Of a stretch of 64,000 nt of DNA, positions 18,188-27,474 are shown piece after piece. Below the pieces are notes generated by a model. That model ran no database searches. It was not told the origin of the DNA and saw only the letters and a list, made by a program, of their open reading frames with translations. The position numbers and the translations under genes are program-made. The stretch's first letter is position 1. Every line of letters starts with the position of its first letter. This DNA comes from Gracilimonas sp040117685. GTDB lineage: Bacteria > Bacteroidota > Rhodothermia > Balneolales > Balneolaceae. The stretch is taken from the NCBI RefSeq assembly GCF_040117685.2, contig NZ_JBEDYP020000003.1:26885-90884 (forward strand), written 5' to 3'.

Positions 18188-18263
18188 TCGGGTTTGGTAA
18201 AGTGGATTGACATCCAATCTGATAGCTATGATTATCAGACGAATTCCGAAATGGAAGCAGGCA

Positions 18264-20249
18264 ATGAGTATGAGATTTAAGGTTAGTAGTTTATTAGCAG
18301 TTATCCTTTTTTTACTGCCGGTTTTATCGTTTGCACAACAGCGGGCACCTTCCCTTAGTTTGGATGAAATTCGCAAAGAAATAGAGCTGCTTGAGTCTCA
18401 GGATGATAAACTGAGAACCTACATAGAAATGAGTAACCGATACTTTCGGAATGCTCCTGACTCTCTGCTGGTGATCGCAGGTGAAATAAACCAACTTGAA
18501 GGGGTACAGGAAGAGAAGAAAGAAGCCTTCATTTCATTCCTGAACGCTAATGCCTACCGGTTGATGAATGCTGACTCAACAATATTCTATGCCAGCAGGG
18601 CTTCTGACAAACTTCGGGAACTGGGTGAGCATAACTCGTACCTGATGATGGAGAACCTTCAGGCTATGCAATATGCACGTAAGGATCAATACCTGGAAGC
18701 AGAATCACTGTATCTGGACGCCATTTCCTACCGAAGCGAACTTGAGGAACAGGTAGAATATCCCATTCAATTCTTTTACGGCAACCTCGGAAATTTGTAT
18801 GTGACGGTAGGTGCTCACGATTTGGCCATACAGATGTTTGAGAAATTTTTGGAGCATGAGGATAGTCCGCCCAATCGATGCAATATCTTGTCAAAACTGG
18901 CAACCAGCTTTATGGAACTGGATGATATGGATCGGGCAATATCAACCCTTAGTCCCTGTCTGGAATATGAAAACTTACCTCCGCCTATAAGTGCGATGGT
19001 ACGATCCAATTTGAGTTCCATGTATCAGCGGGAAGATCTGCCCCGGGCAACTCAGCTCATGGAGGAAGCTACTTCTATCAGTTCACGATACAGGGTACCG
19101 AATATTGGTAATTCGCATTTAGCGAGGCTTGGCAATCTTTATCTGGATCAGGGTTTGGTTGAAGAAGCCGATTCTGTAGGTAGAATTATAAGAACCGCTC
19201 CGCCCACACCTTTTTCGCGACCGAATGAAGACATTAGAAAGTATGAATTTCTATCAGAATTACACTTGGCGAAGGCTGAGTATTCAGAAAGCCTGAGGTA
19301 TGCAGATCAGGCTATTGAAATAGCAGAGAAACACAACCTGTCCAGAATGATGAGAAAGGTGTATGAACTAAAAGCTAATGCTTTTGAGAAGACAGGTGAT
19401 CTGGATAATGCGCTAATTAATGAACGGCTTCAACGAACACATGAAAACGAAATTAATGAAAGAAGGAGAGAGCGAAATGAAGCCATGCTAGCTGTACGAT
19501 ATCAGCTTAAGAATAAAGAAGCTCAGTTAATGGACGCCAACCTGGAGATCGAGAATATCAGGCTGAGGAATATGTTGATCATTGTGGGGTTGATATTGAT
19601 TACCGGCTATGTTTTTTACCGTTATCGATTGTATTACTTACTTAAGGAAGAAAAAACAAGAAATCAGATTGCCCGGGACCTGCATGACGATTTAAGCGGA
19701 ACCTTAAGCAGTATCAGCTTTTTCAGTGAAGCAGCTCATCGGGTAAACAAAGAAAGGGGAGATTCTGAACGCTTCCTTAACATCATTACTAAGAGCGCTG
19801 TGGAGGCCAAAGAGAAAATCAATGACATAATTTGGGCGATTGATCCATCCAAAGATGATTGGTCTGTTTTTCTGAAAAAATGTAAACGGTTTGCGGCTGA
19901 TGTACTGGACAGCAACGATATTGAGTATAGTTTTGATATGGACGAGGATTTCAGCTTTCCGGTAGAGCTTCAATTTCGCCAGAATTTATGGCTCATTTAT
20001 AAAGAGTGCATCACAAATCTGAGTAAGCATTCTAAAGCCACCAAAGTTGGGATTACATTACAGGAAAAGAGAGATCATGTTTTCTTAAGTATTGTTGATA
20101 ACGGATTGGGTTTTGACCCTGAAAGCCTCAAATCAGGTAATGGTATTGATAACATCCGGTACAGGGCAGAGCAAATACAAGGTACCGTTGATCTGGAATC
20201 AGCTCCGGGAGAAGGAACGAAATGGACCTTTACGTTCAGTATCTCCTGA
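18264..20249 (+). CDS. TPR-containing sensor histidine kinase (HisKA_3/NarX type)
   Basis: A membrane sensor kinase of about 661 residues. A signal peptide (VSSLLAVILFLLPVLSFAQ) leads to a periplasmic helical region of TPR-like repeats (for example LQAMQYARKDQYLEAESLYLDAI and FYGNLGNLYVTVGAHDLAIQMFEKFL). A membrane segment near residue 440 (MLIIVGLILITGYVFY) is followed by the dimerisation/phosphoacceptor helix with His in IARDLHDDLSGTLSSI, and a HATPase with NGLGFD, GNGIDNI and GEGTKWTF. I chose the ATG at 18264 after GGAAG rather than the TTG at 18207, because it puts a positively charged start before the signal core. It is paired with the regulator at 20324. Confidence 0.9.
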   Translation: MSMRFKVSSLLAVILFLLPVLSFAQQRAPSLSLDEIRKEIELLESQDDKLRTYIEMSNRYFRNAPDSLLVIAGEINQLEGVQEEKKEAFISFLNANAYRLMNADSTIFYASRASDKLRELGEHNSYLMMENLQAMQYARKDQYLEAESLYLDAISYRSELEEQVEYPIQFFYGNLGNLYVTVGAHDLAIQMFEKFLEHEDSPPNRCNILSKLATSFMELDDMDRAISTLSPCLEYENLPPPISAMVRSNLSSMYQREDLPRATQLMEEATSISSRYRVPNIGNSHLARLGNLYLDQGLVEEADSVGRIIRTAPPTPFSRPNEDIRKYEFLSELHLAKAEYSESLRYADQAIEIAEKHNLSRMMRKVYELKANAFEKTGDLDNALINERLQRTHENEINERRRERNEAMLAVRYQLKNKEAQLMDANLEIENIRLRNMLIIVGLILITGYVFYRYRLYYLLKEEKTRNQIARDLHDDLSGTLSSISFFSEAAHRVNKERGDSERFLNIITKSAVEAKEKINDIIWAIDPSKDDWSVFLKKCKRFAADVLDSNDIEYSFDMDEDFSFPVELQFRQNLWLIYKECITNLSKHSKATKVGITLQEKRDHVFLSIVDNGLGFDPESLKSGNGIDNIRYRAEQIQGTVDLESAPGEGTKWTFTFSIS

Positions 20250-20260
20250 AATTCCTTAGA

Positions 20261-20304
20261 ACTGCCTGAATAGGTGGTTACTTTTTCTTAGTTAATGGCT
20301 ATAT
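20261..20304 (+). promoter_or_regulatory. Dyad and GGCTATAT box upstream of response regulator 1
   Basis: The 18-bp site ACTGCCTGAATAGGTGGT (20261-20278; on the minus strand ACCACCTATTCAGGCAGT) belongs to the dyad family described in this locus. Exactly 18 bases later lies GGCTATAT (20297-20304), the same spacing as before response regulator 2. Likely a regulator-controlled promoter inside the kinase-regulator gap. Confidence 0.55.
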
Positions 20305-20323
20305 AGCATTAAAAATCAGCCCC

Positions 20324-20947
20324 ATGATTAACATTGTAATTATCGAAGACAACAAGTATATGCGGGAAGGCTGGAAAACTATTCTCGACTTTGAGCAAGA
20401 CTTGTGTGTAATCGCTGAATATGAAAGTTGCGAAGATGCCTTTGAAGATACACAGCTTGCAAAAGCCAATGTTGTTCTGCTTGATATTCAGCTGCCGGGA
20501 ATTCATGGTACAGAAGGAGTTAAAATTATCCGTGATAAGTTTCCTCATCTATCTGTTATGATGGTGACTATCCACGATGATGATGAACGCATTTTTAAGG
20601 CGCTTAAAAATGGGGCCATCGGGTATCTGTCCAAGAAAATATCTCCTGACGACTTAATTGATGCTGTTCATATTGCCCAGAACGGGGGATCTCCCATGAG
20701 TCCGAACATAGCCAAAAAGGTAATTAGCTCTTTTCAGGCCTCAACAGATGTTGACATTGAACTATCAGATGCTGAGGTCAGAATACTGACATTGTTGGCC
20801 GAAGGGTATTCATACAAAGGTATTTCAAAAGAAGTGTTCCTATCTGTTGACGGAGTTCGCTATCACATCCGGAATATTTATAATAAACTGGAAGTGAGCA
20901 ATAAGAGTGAAGCAGTAGCTAAAGCACTTCGTGATAAACTGATCTGA
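20324..20947 (+). CDS. NarL/LuxR-family response regulator 1
   Basis: A 207-residue regulator. Its receiver domain (1-120) has acidic residues in IVIIEDNKYMREGW, the phosphoacceptor Asp in NVVLLDIQLPG (about residue 54), and Lys in GYLSKKISPDDL. A LuxR-type helix-turn-helix follows at about 145-205: LSDAEVRILTLLAEGYSYKGISKEVFLS and VDGVRYHIRNIYNKLEVSNKSEAVAKAL. It is the cognate partner of the kinase 74 bases upstream and a paralogue of the regulator at 31158; the two share MREGW and SVDGVRxHIRNIYxKLEV. Confidence 0.93.
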   Translation: MINIVIIEDNKYMREGWKTILDFEQDLCVIAEYESCEDAFEDTQLAKANVVLLDIQLPGIHGTEGVKIIRDKFPHLSVMMVTIHDDDERIFKALKNGAIGYLSKKISPDDLIDAVHIAQNGGSPMSPNIAKKVISSFQASTDVDIELSDAEVRILTLLAEGYSYKGISKEVFLSVDGVRYHIRNIYNKLEVSNKSEAVAKALRDKLI

Positions 20948-20986
20948 AATACCGGAGATTTATTAAAAAAACCTAATAACTCAAAT

Positions 20987-21004
20987 ACTACATAAGTATG
21001 TAGT
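20987..21004. promoter_or_regulatory. Perfect 8-2-8 dyad downstream of response regulator 1
   Basis: ACTACATA-AG-TATGTAGT is a perfect inverted repeat and the most symmetric member of the locus dyad family. It lies 39 bases after the regulator stop and about 118 bases before the terminator at 21122, so it could control the short transcript proposed in between. Confidence 0.6.
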
Positions 21005-21061
21005 GTTTGATGAAAGAATATTCTCGATCATAGTGGCGTATCAGAGTAAAAACTGGTTTGG

Positions 21062-21153
21062 GTTTTCGGGGTACAAATTACCAAATTGAGTTTTACTCAT
21101 TTACTAACCTAAAGAACTGCTAAAGGCCTGTCTGTGAAATGACGGGCCTTTTT
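21062..21153 (+). ncRNA. Candidate small RNA after response regulator 1
   Basis: The stretch between the dyad (20987-21004) and the terminator (21122-21153) has no open frame of note. Its end, TACTAACCTAA then CTAAAGGCCTGTC and the terminator hairpin (21102-21153), is closely similar to the stretch after response regulator 2 (31887-31938). CTGGTTTGGG (21053-21062) resembles TTAGTTTGGG at 31855-31864. The start is a guess. It could instead be only the 3' untranslated region of the regulator gene. Confidence 0.35.
21122..21153 (+). terminator. Rho-independent terminator
   Basis: Stem AAAGGCCTGTC (21122-21132) with GACGGGCCTTT (21141-21151), one G-T pair, 8-base loop, then a T-run. Its sequence is paralogous to the terminator at 31904-31938. 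Confidence 0.8.
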
Positions 21154-21192
21154 GTGTTTATATAGCTTACCCAACAGGAGCAAGGTAGAACC

Positions 21193-21240
21193 ATGAAAAA
21201 GAAGACCTTGCTATATGCTACAGCTCAGTCCGATTTATAA
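21193..21240 (+). other. Tiny reading frame (15 codons) in the gap before the giant gene
   Basis: ATG at 21193 follows AGGAG (about 21176) and encodes MKKKTLLYATAQSDL before TAA. Another frame just downstream (about 21248-21330) reads as a hydrophobic stretch without a start. This may be the wreck of a small exported protein or chance. Apart from the terminators, I see nothing else in 21154-21384. Confidence 0.15.
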
Positions 21241-21321
21241 GTGATTAGCTGCTATTATACTCATCAGCATCATTAACCCGATTGTTGTAGCTGGAACAAT
21301 ACCATCTAAAAATAAAGACAT

Positions 21322-21352
21322 AAAAAAAGAGCTGCCCGAGAGCAGCCCTTTA
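21322..21352 (-). terminator. Rho-independent terminator of the giant surface-protein gene
   Basis: On the minus strand, a GC-rich hairpin pairing GCTGC with GCAGC, flanked by AAAG/CTTT, is followed by TTTTTTT. It lies 33 bases beyond the stop of the gene at 21385-27081. Confidence 0.75.
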
Positions 21353-21384
21353 AAGTTACTATGTATTTAACTGAGCGCTGAGTT

Positions 21385-24300
21385 CTACTTGATCAGCATC
21401 AGTTTCTTCGTTTGAACGAAATCTCCGGCTACGATACGGTATATATACATACCGCTGGCAAGGGTAGCGGCATCGAACTGTACTTTGTACGTTCCGGCAC
21501 TCTTGCGATCGTTAACCAGGGTCATTACTTCCTGCCCAAGTGTATTGTACACCTTCATTATAACATCACTTGCTTCAGGAATGCCATATTGAATAGTAGT
21601 AGTTGGGTTGAATGGATTCGGGTAGTTCTGATCCATATGGAATTTTTCAGGAATGATGTTTTCCTCTTCATTCGAAGTAACGGTAGGATCGATTCCAACG
21701 GTAAATGAAACTGCATTCGCCTGGTTGGAGGCCCTGTCCATAATTCCGCCTTCGTAATAGTTCTCGATTTCGAAGTCATCTTCTCTACAAACGGTTTCGC
21801 ATATTTCGAGAGAGTCTTCATCGAAAACAAAATCCCCGTTATGCACCACGAATTCGTAGCCTGAAACTTCCAGTTCCTGGTTGAAGACTACTTCAAAATA
21901 CAAGCCCATGGAATCGCTTCGGCTTCCTTCGCCCATCATAAAATCTCCTTCGCTATACTGTTTAAAGTATCGCTTGAAGACATCCTGACGGTAGTGCCAT
22001 GTTCCGGAAGCTGTATCATATGCTCCGTAACGCTTGTCCGGCTCTATCAGGTAAACATCTACGTAGATTTCGTCAAGTGCTACTCCGGACCCTGCCTGGT
22101 TACCGGCCATTGCATCTCTGACAATGAACGAAAGCGTGTTCTTATGACCGGATTGAATCATATCAACGAACTGAATATCCTGAGAAATTACAGGCTTCTT
22201 CTTGTCGACTATGAAATCGTAAGTCATATCCAGGCGGTTGCCATTGTTGTTGGTGATTACAAACCGTACGGTATGCAGACCTTCATTCAGATTCAGGTCT
22301 TCAATATCGTTGTCTGCAACTATTTTCCAGCCATTTTCCAGCCCGTCTGCAGAATAGGTATCAGCACCTATGATGGAGCCATCTACAATCATCCAGTACT
22401 CATTGAAGCTATTTACCTTATCATCAGAAACGGTGATGGAAAGGAAATGATCTTCATTCACATATGGTACATCACTGTCAATAGAGGTATTAACTACTCT
22501 CATTGATCCCGGGTTGTTAACAACCGCCCCTTCAAGTACCAAGGCTAAACGCATGGCCGTAGTAGGAAGGTATTCCATCGTGAAATGGAACATGTTATTG
22601 TCGGTGTCAATCTGCTTGTCAAGTATTCCCTGGAAGCTGATCTCAGTGTCTCCCACATCGGTAAAACCAACGCAAAGGGCAGCGATTTCATCATCAGTGG
22701 AACCATTCTCATTTAGGTCCATGATGTCAGCCGGGTTATAAGAAATAGAGAAGTTAACTCTTCGTCCATCCCGTACAGCATTACTTGTAAACGAATTCAG
22801 GTAATAAGCTGTACCAATCTGTCCGTATTGAGCTTCACTGGCATGTGTAAAGAATAAGCTTGAAGGGTCTTCCTCAATCATAAGGTTGGCGTTTTTGTCA
22901 AGCGTATTCTCCTGAATATCAATCATGAAGTTACCATCCTGGGAAACTACCATTCCACCATTTTGGGCAGCTACTCGTTGCACTTCAATGATTTCACGGG
23001 TCATAATGGTTTCACCGGTAGGTAGTACCGTTGTAACGTAAGCATAAAACTTACCGCCGCCAGTAATGTCAACGTCATCATCAAGGCGTATGGCATCATT
23101 TTCATCCTTGAATCCAAGGTAGTTGCCGTCTATAGCTTCAAGCGGACTGGAAATACCAAACCAATCGCTATCGGTATAATCAGCCCATCTCGGGAAAATG
23201 GCCCACTCAAGACTATTAAGAGTAGAGAATGTATTCTGATCGGCTAAAAGGAACAGACTTACATTATCGTTAGTATTGATTGGAGCGATTTCAACCCGGA
23301 TATCATTGATCTCACCTTTAGCTCTGTAGAGAGAAAGGTCAATGTCGTCTGAAGTAATAGGAGTGAAGACACCCTGCATTTGATTTACTTCAGGACCTGC
23401 CTTAGCTCGTACATCTGAGCTTTCGGAATGGTTGATCATGATAGTGGTCGAGTTTTGATGCTCTGATTCATACAACTCTTCATTTTCACCGGCTGTTAAC
23501 CTGAACATCAGGTTACCCAAAGGTAACTGGAAATCTTCCAGGTTCATGCTGGTATATTTGTAGGCATCATATCCAAAACTTTGGAAGTAACTGAAATCAC
23601 CATCTTCAATAACAGATACCTGCTCATAGGTCGCTCCACTGTCGGTAGAAACCTCCAGAATAGCTGTTTGGGTATGAGGAGTAGCCTGCACGTAAATATC
23701 ACCGTGTTCGTCACTTAAACCGGTAATGTGTGCTCTTGGTCCTACAGCGGTAAATTCAACGGTTCCTGCCTCGTAGCGGTTACCAAAGTCATCAATCAGA
23801 TACATGGTAAGTACATAAACCGCACCCGGATCTAATTCATCCACGTCCAGTTCATATGTTGCTCCGGCACCAGTCATAGTGGCAATGGTTTGATCCTGAG
23901 AAGATCGGAAATCATCATAATCTCCGGGCTCTCTGGCCGCACCTCTTCGGATATCTAAAATGGCTCTGTTGAAGTCATTCTCTTCTTCATCCAGCTCAAA
24001 GCCTATGGTTACCATACCACTCCATGAATTGAAGTCTGTGAAAGACTGAGAACCCCAGTCATCAGCATTTACAGGAGAGGAGGGATGCTCAATCGACATT
24101 CCGTTAACGGCAATGGTTCCTGATGGAGAGATATCGTCGTAGAAAACTTCGATGGTAGCTACCGCCATTGGATCATCCATGTTACCGGTAATGTTCTGAT
24201 AAATACCTGCAGAGTCAAAACCGACCGCACGGAATGTGAACACACCTTCCACATTGTCGATATCAAACAACCCTTCCAGTGTTAATTCATCTACATCAGT

Positions 24301-27081
24301 AGTAAAGATACCGTCGGTGGTTTCTGCAGTTACAGAATCGATGAGTACCCATGTAGTATCAGCACCATCTTCAACCATAGGATTGGTGGCAACGAATTTA
24401 CCTTCGAAAAGGGTACCGTAAGCATCTCCGCCATTTTCAGCTGATAACGTGATATCCTCGCTGCCATGTAAGGTGTTGTCCGGCTGCTCAAGGATAGCCA
24501 CACGTTCGGTTGTACCGTTATGCGTGTTATCAATGCGCAGAGCATAGGAGGTATCGGCTACGGTGACTTGTGTACCATCAAAGCGATCATATTCAAAACC
24601 GTACGTCACGGTTCGGAGCAGATAATCGCCGTCGGCTAAGTCAGTAGTTAAGAACGGATAGGTATAATCACCGGCTCCGTCCAGAGAATCTACAGGTAAG
24701 GTTACCAGTTCAGAATAGGTAGTATCCGTTTCGTTATACGTACCATACTGGATCATGACGCTGTCAACCAGCTCGCGGTCGCTTTGCAGGTCAAGATCAA
24801 GTTCAAGTGTATCACGTACAGTGTTGTTGGCAAAACCATCAAGTAAGGCTACCCATGGCTGTGCATTATTAAAAATCTGGATAGTTCCAACATTTGGAGT
24901 ACCAATGTAGTTCTCATTATCATTTCCAAATACATCGGTAAAGTTTACGGTTATATCACCAGAGCCGGGAGTCAGATCCACATCTACGTCCATATCATTA
25001 TCCGGGATGGCGAACTCTACCGTATAGGTATCCGATGTTTGAGCAGTGATTTCTCCAATAATGGTATTACCACCGTAATCCAGTTCGAATTCGGCACCAT
25101 CAGCGGCTATGTCATCGGCATAATGGGTGAATTCAAGCGTAAGAACTCCACCGGCATTAATCGGAGGGTAGTTGCCGTCAGCGTTATCAGCAAGGATATC
25201 GATGCCGTTTACTTCCGACAGGATATAATCAGCCGATACGTTATCAACGTTAACCGGGAAGTACATAGGCATGCTTTGGTTGCCCAGATTGTCGGTTGAT
25301 ATAACTCTGAAAACAAACATTCCATCAAATAACTCGTTGGTTAGATCTCCGTCATAGTCTTCCGAATCGAAAGCGAAGCGGAATGGATACTCAGTCAGCG
25401 AAGCTGCGTTAAAGTAATTTGTAGTAGAATCAATAAGTACCCGCTGTACATCTACATCCAATTCATTGAGATCATCGTCTGTTGAATTGAACTGTACTCT
25501 TGTATTATCGCCGGTAATGTAATCGGTTCCACCAAAATCGATGGCGTCAAGCAAAGCTAAAGTCAGCGACGGTGCGGTCGTATCATAGAAAACCGGGTTT
25601 GCCCGAGTATTGAACGTAGAGCCATCGGCATCAGAAACAACGGCCCGTACATAATACATTCCTCCATCAGTAAGCCCAAGATCAGCCGGTGTATCAAATA
25701 CTCCGTTTAGAACGGCATCATCCAGAGTATAGGTAGTATCTGTGGTGGCAAAATTAGGATCGCTCGAAAGCTGAATGGTTGCTCCGGTGTATTCTCCTTC
25801 CTTATTAGGTACAAGTTCAACGGTCAGGTCATCATTGAAAGCTGTATGAGGGTAGGGCTGCATCAGGTAATAATCATCGGTGTTAAAATCGATGATATCT
25901 ATATTATCTGTATCAGACCCGCTGTTTCCGGCCGCATCGGTAACCTCAAGCGTAATATTGCCGTTACTTTGGGTATAAGGCTTAAGATTTACATTGAAGA
26001 TAAATAAGGTATCACCCTGAACGGTAAGTCGTCCGGCGTCTTCATGCTCTTCGATAGTGCCAGAGAAGAGATCTCCAAACAAAGTAAGGTCAAAGTTATA
26101 GTCATCTCTTAAGCTGTCTGAACTTAAATACGTATCCCGCACGTCATAAATGAGTGTGTTAACTCCTGTATTTGCGTTAGGAACAACATCGGCTGTAGGA
26201 GCCGCTCCATCAATGGTAAGTAATTGCACCGTTGGTGCGGTGTTGTCGTTTATAACGACTGTCTGACTTTCTACAGAATTGTTATTTGCTCCATCTGTAA
26301 CCTCAAGATCTATGTCAACATTAATTGAGGAAGAAGGTACATACTCTGTAATATCTAACAGGAAAGTGAAATCATAGTCTAATGAATCATTCATTGTAGT
26401 ATCAATAAGTACACCATCCGTCAAAAGAGCGGCAATAGTACCTGATATTTGATAGGTAGTATCTGTAGTACCATTTTCAAAAATAGCCAAATCAAGTACA
26501 AAATCGTCATTAGAGACTTCCAGAAAATCATCCTGAAGGTTAAAACGTAATGTATCGCCACCTATCCTTGGTTCATTATCAACAGAGTAGTTGTCCAAGC
26601 CATATGCTGAAATTACAGGTGCGTTTACATCAACATACACATCAATATATGCAGTCTCTTCTAATGTAGTGGCACCACCACCAACACCATCATCATCTGT
26701 GTAGGCATCAACCTGAATGGTGTAGTAGTTCCCTGGATCATAACCTCCAAGAGCAACGTTTATATCATTACCCTGAACTAAGAATTGTTCGTTTGTAGCT
26801 AATTCATTCAGAGTACCTGGCGTACCCAACTGAGTTAAGGTAGCAGCTGATAATGTATCTCCTTGTGGAAATACAAAAACATCTACGTAATCTAAACTGT
26901 CAGTAATAACTGCGTTTAGAATATTCAGTTCGAATGTAACATTTGCATTCCCTATGATCGCATCAGCGGAAGGACTTGCAAAGGCATTAGCTTCGAATGC
27001 TCCGGTTTGAGAGTACGCATACTGCGTTCCCAAAAAGAGTATAAAGATAGCATACAGAAATGGTAGAAATCTGGATCTCAT
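21385..27081 (-). CDS. Giant exported surface protein with T9SS sorting domain
   Basis: A 1898-residue protein with a signal peptide (FLPFLYAIFILFLGTQYAYSQ). Most of the length is a chain of Ig/cadherin-like beta domains marked by phrases such as DNTAPTVQLLTIDG, FYDTTAPSLTLALLD, FYDDISPSGTIAVNG and VDKKKPVISQDI, rich in Asp, Thr and Asn. A helix-poor region around 1250-1500 includes a ZU5-like QNGGMVVSQDGNFMIDIQ stretch. The C-terminus, NYPNPFNPTTTIQYGIPEAS followed by VYNTLGQEVMTLV and KKLMLIK, is a type IX secretion sorting domain, so the protein is probably exported and anchored at the surface. It may be an adhesin; this is inference. It lies between two paralogous two-component systems. 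Confidence 0.88.
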   Translation of the reverse strand: MRSRFLPFLYAIFILFLGTQYAYSQTGAFEANAFASPSADAIIGNANVTFELNILNAVITDSLDYVDVFVFPQGDTLSAATLTQLGTPGTLNELATNEQFLVQGNDINVALGGYDPGNYYTIQVDAYTDDDGVGGGATTLEETAYIDVYVDVNAPVISAYGLDNYSVDNEPRIGGDTLRFNLQDDFLEVSNDDFVLDLAIFENGTTDTTYQISGTIAALLTDGVLIDTTMNDSLDYDFTFLLDITEYVPSSSINVDIDLEVTDGANNNSVESQTVVINDNTAPTVQLLTIDGAAPTADVVPNANTGVNTLIYDVRDTYLSSDSLRDDYNFDLTLFGDLFSGTIEEHEDAGRLTVQGDTLFIFNVNLKPYTQSNGNITLEVTDAAGNSGSDTDNIDIIDFNTDDYYLMQPYPHTAFNDDLTVELVPNKEGEYTGATIQLSSDPNFATTDTTYTLDDAVLNGVFDTPADLGLTDGGMYYVRAVVSDADGSTFNTRANPVFYDTTAPSLTLALLDAIDFGGTDYITGDNTRVQFNSTDDDLNELDVDVQRVLIDSTTNYFNAASLTEYPFRFAFDSEDYDGDLTNELFDGMFVFRVISTDNLGNQSMPMYFPVNVDNVSADYILSEVNGIDILADNADGNYPPINAGGVLTLEFTHYADDIAADGAEFELDYGGNTIIGEITAQTSDTYTVEFAIPDNDMDVDVDLTPGSGDITVNFTDVFGNDNENYIGTPNVGTIQIFNNAQPWVALLDGFANNTVRDTLELDLDLQSDRELVDSVMIQYGTYNETDTTYSELVTLPVDSLDGAGDYTYPFLTTDLADGDYLLRTVTYGFEYDRFDGTQVTVADTSYALRIDNTHNGTTERVAILEQPDNTLHGSEDITLSAENGGDAYGTLFEGKFVATNPMVEDGADTTWVLIDSVTAETTDGIFTTDVDELTLEGLFDIDNVEGVFTFRAVGFDSAGIYQNITGNMDDPMAVATIEVFYDDISPSGTIAVNGMSIEHPSSPVNADDWGSQSFTDFNSWSGMVTIGFELDEEENDFNRAILDIRRGAAREPGDYDDFRSSQDQTIATMTGAGATYELDVDELDPGAVYVLTMYLIDDFGNRYEAGTVEFTAVGPRAHITGLSDEHGDIYVQATPHTQTAILEVSTDSGATYEQVSVIEDGDFSYFQSFGYDAYKYTSMNLEDFQLPLGNLMFRLTAGENEELYESEHQNSTTIMINHSESSDVRAKAGPEVNQMQGVFTPITSDDIDLSLYRAKGEINDIRVEIAPINTNDNVSLFLLADQNTFSTLNSLEWAIFPRWADYTDSDWFGISSPLEAIDGNYLGFKDENDAIRLDDDVDITGGGKFYAYVTTVLPTGETIMTREIIEVQRVAAQNGGMVVSQDGNFMIDIQENTLDKNANLMIEEDPSSLFFTHASEAQYGQIGTAYYLNSFTSNAVRDGRRVNFSISYNPADIMDLNENGSTDDEIAALCVGFTDVGDTEISFQGILDKQIDTDNNMFHFTMEYLPTTAMRLALVLEGAVVNNPGSMRVVNTSIDSDVPYVNEDHFLSITVSDDKVNSFNEYWMIVDGSIIGADTYSADGLENGWKIVADNDIEDLNLNEGLHTVRFVITNNNGNRLDMTYDFIVDKKKPVISQDIQFVDMIQSGHKNTLSFIVRDAMAGNQAGSGVALDEIYVDVYLIEPDKRYGAYDTASGTWHYRQDVFKRYFKQYSEGDFMMGEGSRSDSMGLYFEVVFNQELEVSGYEFVVHNGDFVFDEDSLEICETVCREDDFEIENYYEGGIMDRASNQANAVSFTVGIDPTVTSNEEENIIPEKFHMDQNYPNPFNPTTTIQYGIPEASDVIMKVYNTLGQEVMTLVNDRKSAGTYKVQFDAATLASGMYIYRIVAGDFVQTKKLMLIK

Positions 27082-27216
27082 GATTACCCCTTGTATTATT
27101 TATTGTTTGTTTAGTAACCCCTAATCAGTTGAGATAAGCGTACCCACTTATTTATTCGCTCCCCGTAAAAATGACTAGATGTGATGTTATATGTACCGAA
27201 AAAATACTAATTGATC

Positions 27217-27234
27217 ACCACCTGTTTATGCAGT
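27217..27234. promoter_or_regulatory. Dyad-family site in the divergent gap upstream of the giant gene
   Basis: ACCACCTGTTTATGCAGT matches the minus-strand reading of the site before response regulator 1 (ACCACCTATTCAGGCAGT) at 15 of 18 positions. It lies 136 bases before the giant gene start on the minus strand. Confidence 0.45.
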
Positions 27235-27396
27235 TTTCAATCAATAATGAGCCTAATGTGTGAATCTTATCCCAATGAGTCAAATTATATCTGCATTATC
27301 AGAACATAAAATTAACAGTCAACAGGGCTTACCATAGCCTCTTAATCACACCAAATGGCTTCCCTTGATTTATTGAGGATTAACAGCGTACTTCAA

Positions 27397-27414
27397 ACAA
27401 CATACCTATGCGGT
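27397..27414. promoter_or_regulatory. Dyad-family site upstream of the exported protein at 27475
   Basis: ACAACATACCTATGCGGT keeps the core CATA-NN-TATG and the GGT end of the locus dyads. It lies 60 bases before the start at 27475 and about 30 bases before TACATTTT (27445-27452), a possible Bacteroidota-type -7 element. Apart from this site and the one at 27217, I see nothing in the 27082-27474 gap. Confidence 0.5.
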
Positions 27415-27474
27415 GATTCGGGAAGAAAATCTCGTTAATTCTTCTACATTTTAAATCTAAATTGGGTAAGCAAT

